From: Bacteroidetes bacterium SW_4_67_19 | GTDB lineage: Bacteria > Bacteroidota > Rhodothermia > Rhodothermales > Salinibacteraceae | Reading direction: 5' to 3' | DNA length: 35,900 nt | Assembly: GCA_003023275.1 (NCBI GenBank) | Contig: PXTX01000081.1 | Span: forward strand, 1-35,900 | Shown here: piece after piece, positions 33,635 to 35,900 of the stretch | Layout: each line of letters begins with the position of its first letter | How positions within the stretch are numbered: position 1 is the stretch's first letter | Translations under genes and position numbers: made by a program | The notes under the pieces: generated by a model | The model's input: only the letters and a program-made list of their open reading frames with translations | What the model was told of the DNA's origin: nothing | The model's database searches: none

Positions 33635-34723
33635 TCAGCGTCCGCCGCCGGAAACGCCCTGCGCGGACCCTTGCGCGTCGCCGGTCACGATGGGGGTATC
33701 CTCGCGGTTGCCCCAGTCGTGCCAGCTGGCGTCGTAGACGGCCACGTTTTCGTAGCCGAGGTCTTTCATCACGAGGTAGTTCTCGCTGACGCGCGTGGCC
33801 GTCTGGCAGTGAAGCACGTAGGTCGTGTCTGCTTTCGCGGAGAGGCCCTTCTCGTCGAGCACGGCCTGCGCCTTCTGCGGCGAGAGCGTGGTGCGGTCGG
33901 GCCAGTGCATCAGGTCACTGTAATTGACGCGCACCGCGCCGGGGATGTGGCCGCCGCGGTCGTTTTTGCGCGCGTTCTCGCCGGTGTACTCCGCCTTCGA
34001 GCGCGTGTCCACGATGACCACGTTCTTCTTGTCGAGCGCGGATTTCACTTCCTCGGTCGTCCAGAGGAAGTTCTTCTGCGGATCGGCCGTGAAAGAGGCT
34101 TCCGAAAGCGTGCGCGGCTCGGTGGAAACCTCGTAGCCGGCCTGCTTCCATTGCTGAAGGCCCACGCCGTCGAGGAAGTGGGCGTCCTCGTGGCCGAGCC
34201 AGCGCAGCAGCATGACCGGCAGCGTGCCCGTCTTGTTGCCCCCGTAGTCGCCGTAGACGACCACGCGGCTGCTGTCGTCGATGCCGTTCTTCGAGAGAAA
34301 GCGCTCGTAGCGCGCCACATCCGGCTTGTTGCCGCCTTCGGTGCGGAAGATGTACTTGCTGGGGCCTTCGCCGGGGGAGCGGCTGGGCGTGCGCCACTGG
34401 CTGCCGGGCACGTTGACGGCGCCGGGAATGTGGCCGGCTTCGTATTTTTTAGCAGGCCGCGCGTCTACGATAACGAGGTTCGATTCGCTCGCTTTCCAGT
34501 TTTTGAGCGTCGGGGCGTCGATGAAGGCGTCCCAGGAGCCGGCCGCGTCAGCCGCCGAAGCCGCTTTCGCTTTCGAGGCGGCGTCGGCCTTTTCGGCAGA
34601 GTCCGCCTTTTCAGCGGAGGCGGTGCGGTCGGGAGAGCACCCGCCGAGGCTGCCGACGAGGACCGCACCGGCGAGCAGGAGGAGAGAAAAAAGACGAAGA
34701 GGGGGGGAAGCGTGCGTACGCAT
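33635..34723 (-). CDS. Double-rhodanese sulfurtransferase lipoprotein
   Basis: A 362-residue thiosulfate/3-mercaptopyruvate-type sulfurtransferase. A lipoprotein signal (LLLLAGAVLVGSLGGC, lipidated C29) is followed by an Ala/Lys/Asp repeat linker (SAEKADSAEKADAASKAKAA) and two rhodanese domains. The N-terminal domain (NLVIVDARPAKKYEAGHIPGAVNVP) has lost the catalytic Cys: RVVVYGDYGGN. The C-terminal domain (VVIVDTRSKAEYTG, GHIPGAVRVNY) keeps it: C306 in TYVLHCQTATRVSENY. Lipidation places it at the inner or outer membrane facing the periplasm. It would transfer sulfur from thiosulfate or a similar donor. The gene is preceded by a five-Cys leader peptide and an attenuator, so expression is probably induced by cysteine shortage; the OprP-type porin follows. 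Confidence 0.93.
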   Translation of the reverse strand: MRTHASPPLRLFSLLLLAGAVLVGSLGGCSPDRTASAEKADSAEKADAASKAKAASAADAAGSWDAFIDAPTLKNWKASESNLVIVDARPAKKYEAGHIPGAVNVPGSQWRTPSRSPGEGPSKYIFRTEGGNKPDVARYERFLSKNGIDDSSRVVVYGDYGGNKTGTLPVMLLRWLGHEDAHFLDGVGLQQWKQAGYEVSTEPRTLSEASFTADPQKNFLWTTEEVKSALDKKNVVIVDTRSKAEYTGENARKNDRGGHIPGAVRVNYSDLMHWPDRTTLSPQKAQAVLDEKGLSAKADTTYVLHCQTATRVSENYLVMKDLGYENVAVYDASWHDWGNREDTPIVTGDAQGSAQGVSGGGR

Positions 34724-34785
34724 GGTGTCGGGGGTCGGTGGAGGGTGAGGGAAAAGGGCTGCCGGAGGGCAACCGGAGGAGGAGT

Positions 34786-34825
34786 GAAATAAAAAACCCG
34801 CTCACCTCACGGGGAGATGAGCGGG
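34786..34825 (-). terminator. Attenuator: intrinsic terminator between the Cys leader peptide and the rhodanese gene
   Basis: On the minus strand, CCCGCTCA (34818-34825) pairs with TGAGCGGG (34797-34804), and an inner CTC/GAG extends the stem, with a CCCGT loop. TTTTTTATTT follows at once. The 5' arm overlaps CGCTCATC (34816-34823), which can instead pair perfectly with GATGAGCG inside the leader ORF (34877-34884), an antiterminator. It is 60 bp upstream of the rhodanese start, so as a plain terminator it would silence the operon; that argues for regulation. Confidence 0.85.
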
Positions 34826-34856
34826 CGGCCAAAGGGCCGGGGAAGCGGCGGGCTCG

Positions 34857-34940
34857 TCAGCGAGCGTCGCCGTCGTCGCTCATCGCGCGGGGGGGAGGCG
34901 TGGTCGTCCCACAGGGACAACAACAGCAACACACACGCAT
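34857..34940 (-). CDS. Cysteine-rich leader peptide (27 codons), putative cysteine attenuator
   Basis: A short ORF beginning MRVCCCCCPCG: five consecutive Cys codons (TGT TGC TGT TGT TGT), then Pro and a sixth Cys, followed by a Thr/Pro-rich stretch and a stop. It lies 134 bp upstream of the rhodanese lipoprotein, ahead of an intrinsic terminator. Leader peptides with runs of the regulated amino acid are the hallmark of ribosome-mediated attenuation, and polycysteine leaders are known to control sulfur operons in actinobacteria. A ribosome stalled at the Cys run would leave GATGAGCG (34877-34884) free to form the antiterminator; one that reaches the stop would cover it. The frame is open upstream, but without similarity to anything. 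The mechanism is inferred from sequence. Confidence 0.75.
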   Translation of the reverse strand: MRVCCCCCPCGTTTPPPRAMSDDGDAR

Positions 34941-35052
34941 TCGCGTGGTGCACACGGCGCGAGAACGACGAAGCGTGACGGGAAGCACGGGCGCTTTTTC
35001 TTTGTGAGACAGGAAAGAGTGATCTAAGGTGTTATCCGAACGCAGGAAACGT

Positions 35053-35081
35053 ATAATCAGAACGCGAGGCTTCGAATACAA
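35053..35081 (-). promoter_or_regulatory. Candidate promoter for the Cys-leader/rhodanese/porin operon
   Basis: Minus strand: TTGTAT (35076-35081), a 17-bp spacer, then GATTAT (35053-35058). This would start transcription about 100 nt before the leader ATG. It overlaps the stop of the upstream gene. The match to sigma-70 consensus is only moderate, and Bacteroidota promoters differ, so confidence is low. Confidence 0.3.
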
Positions 35082-35900
35082 GGCGTCCCGGACGATTCGC
35101 CTGCTCTTCGTTTTTCTTGTTGCGAATGCAGATCGGTCGCGCCGCCCGTGGTCTGGTCGCCGGCGACGACTTTCAGAAGCGGGCGGTAGGGGCTGTCGGC
35201 GCCGCGCCAGTACGTTTCGAGCGTGTCGGAGGGGCCGCCGGCCAGCGGGGTGGGCACGGGGGCGTCGTAGCGCACGGCGATCTTTTCGGCGCGCGTGGTG
35301 CCGGCGGGCGTCTGGACGGACTCGACGCCCAGCAGCTCGGCCTCGGCGCTCGTGTAGGTGCCGCCGGAGTGGACGAGCGAGAAGGAGCGCGTCGGCTGCG
35401 CTTCGGAGAAGGACAGGCCGCGCGCCAAGAGCGGAACCTGCGCCGCCGGGTAGGCCGGGGCGCGGTAGTCGTACGTTTTTTTGCCGTTGCCGTAGTCGTC
35501 GCTGCGTTTGAGCCAGCGCACCGTGCCGTCGGGGGAGAAGGCCTGCTCGCGGTACAGATTCGAGCACCAGTCGAAGCTGGTGAGCGCATGCTTGAACGGG
35601 TGCAGGTTGCGCTGGCGGGCATTGGTCACGTGGCTGCGCTTGTACTGGTAGGAGCCGCTCTCGAACTCGAAAAACTGCGCATACTTGAAGGCCGGCACGC
35701 CGCCGTCGGAGTCGGTGGCTTTCGACATGTCCTGCGGGTCGAAGTTGTGTTTGACGAGATAGGTGCCCATCACGAACTGTTGGTCGCTCGGCTGGCCGGC
35801 TTGGTCGACAGTGCGCTCCACGTCGTAGAAGGCAATTTCGGCCTGTCCGTCGTTCCAGTGATCTCCTGTTAGGTATGACTGATCGGTCAACTCGGCAGAC
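35057..35900 (-). CDS. Secreted protein of unknown function (Bacteroidota 'septum formation inhibitor Maf'-like family), N-terminus beyond the right edge
   Basis: 281 codons are visible; the frame is open to the right edge, and the TTG at 35890 is probably internal. Conserved-looking features: GDHWNDGQAEIAFYDVERTV, MGTYLVKHNFDPQDMSKATDS, FKYAQFFEFESGSYQYKRSH and LTSFDWCSNLYREQAF, then a Gly/Asp-rich beta-strand half (SFSLVHSGGTYTSAEAEL, YWRGADSPYRPLLKVVAGDQ). This pattern (HW.DG.AE...Y, EDF/HNF, F..G.Y.Y) matches a family in Bacteroidota often mislabelled 'septum formation inhibitor Maf'; it has no Maf nucleotide pyrophosphatase motif. Its function is unknown, probably envelope-associated. 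The last ~25 residues are Arg/Ser-rich and may be a degenerate tail. No terminator lies right after its stop; the next one downstream is the attenuator at 34786. Confidence 0.7.
   Translation of the reverse strand, partial: SAELTDQSYLTGDHWNDGQAEIAFYDVERTVDQAGQPSDQQFVMGTYLVKHNFDPQDMSKATDSDGGVPAFKYAQFFEFESGSYQYKRSHVTNARQRNLHPFKHALTSFDWCSNLYREQAFSPDGTVRWLKRSDDYGNGKKTYDYRAPAYPAAQVPLLARGLSFSEAQPTRSFSLVHSGGTYTSAEAELLGVESVQTPAGTTRAEKIAVRYDAPVPTPLAGGPSDTLETYWRGADSPYRPLLKVVAGDQTTGGATDLHSQQEKRRAGESSGTPCIRSLAF

Overview
The window looks like a chromosome segment from a high-GC, halophilic member of the Bacteroidota/Rhodothermota lineage (Salinibacter-like). This is an inference. It rests on GC-rich, strongly Asp/Glu-biased proteins, a PorX-type response regulator–PglZ protein (a regulator of the type IX secretion system), a SusC-style TonB receptor with an N-terminal carboxypeptidase-regulatory-like domain, a Rho factor with a long low-complexity N-terminal insert, and the lack of clear Shine-Dalgarno sites. 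I found no tRNA, rRNA, CRISPR array, transposase or phage gene.

Layout. 1-4.4 kb (minus strand): the start of a secreted beta-helix protein, an orphan PIN-domain protein and gcvP. 4.7-6.7 kb: a Tat-exported Gfo/Idh/MocA oxidoreductase converging on an O-methyltransferase. 6.9-11.8 kb (plus): porX, a frameshifted envelope-protein gene, tsaE and folC. 11.8-18.2 kb (minus): a glycosyltransferase, a PKD/beta-helix lipoprotein and a TonB-dependent receptor. 18.4-21.4 kb (minus): a HAD phosphatase with a highly structured upstream region, a small lipoprotein and rho. 22.1-30.9 kb (plus): a phosphate island, pstS-pstC-pstA-pstB-ppk1-(CYTH-like)-phoU. 31.4-32.5 kb: a class I aminotransferase with an apparent internal deletion. 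32.6-34.9 kb (minus): a Cys-rich leader peptide, an attenuator, a rhodanese lipoprotein and an OprP/OprO-type porin. The right edge is a partial secreted protein.

How it fits together. The phosphate island couples high-affinity uptake (PstSCAB) to storage (PPK1, plus a possible triphosphate-tunnel partner) and to the uptake regulator PhoU. Upstream of pstS, and upstream of the TonB receptor 4 kb away, there are 11-bp-periodic direct repeats sharing the 7-mer GNTAATS. This is the 7+4 architecture of Pho boxes, so both may belong to one phosphate regulon.

The strongest regulatory find is at 34.79-34.94 kb. A 27-codon ORF with five consecutive Cys codons is followed by a strong intrinsic terminator whose 5' arm can instead pair perfectly (8 bp) with a segment inside the ORF. 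The next genes are a sulfurtransferase and a porin. This reads as cysteine-sensing transcription attenuation of a sulfur-acquisition operon.

A second, genome-style oddity is that many spacers carry their own short-period 'stutter' repeat (often a 14-15 bp unit, 2-3 copies), anchored at a stop codon or running into a start codon. A 24-bp version is shared, in opposite orientation, by the ends of folC and rho.
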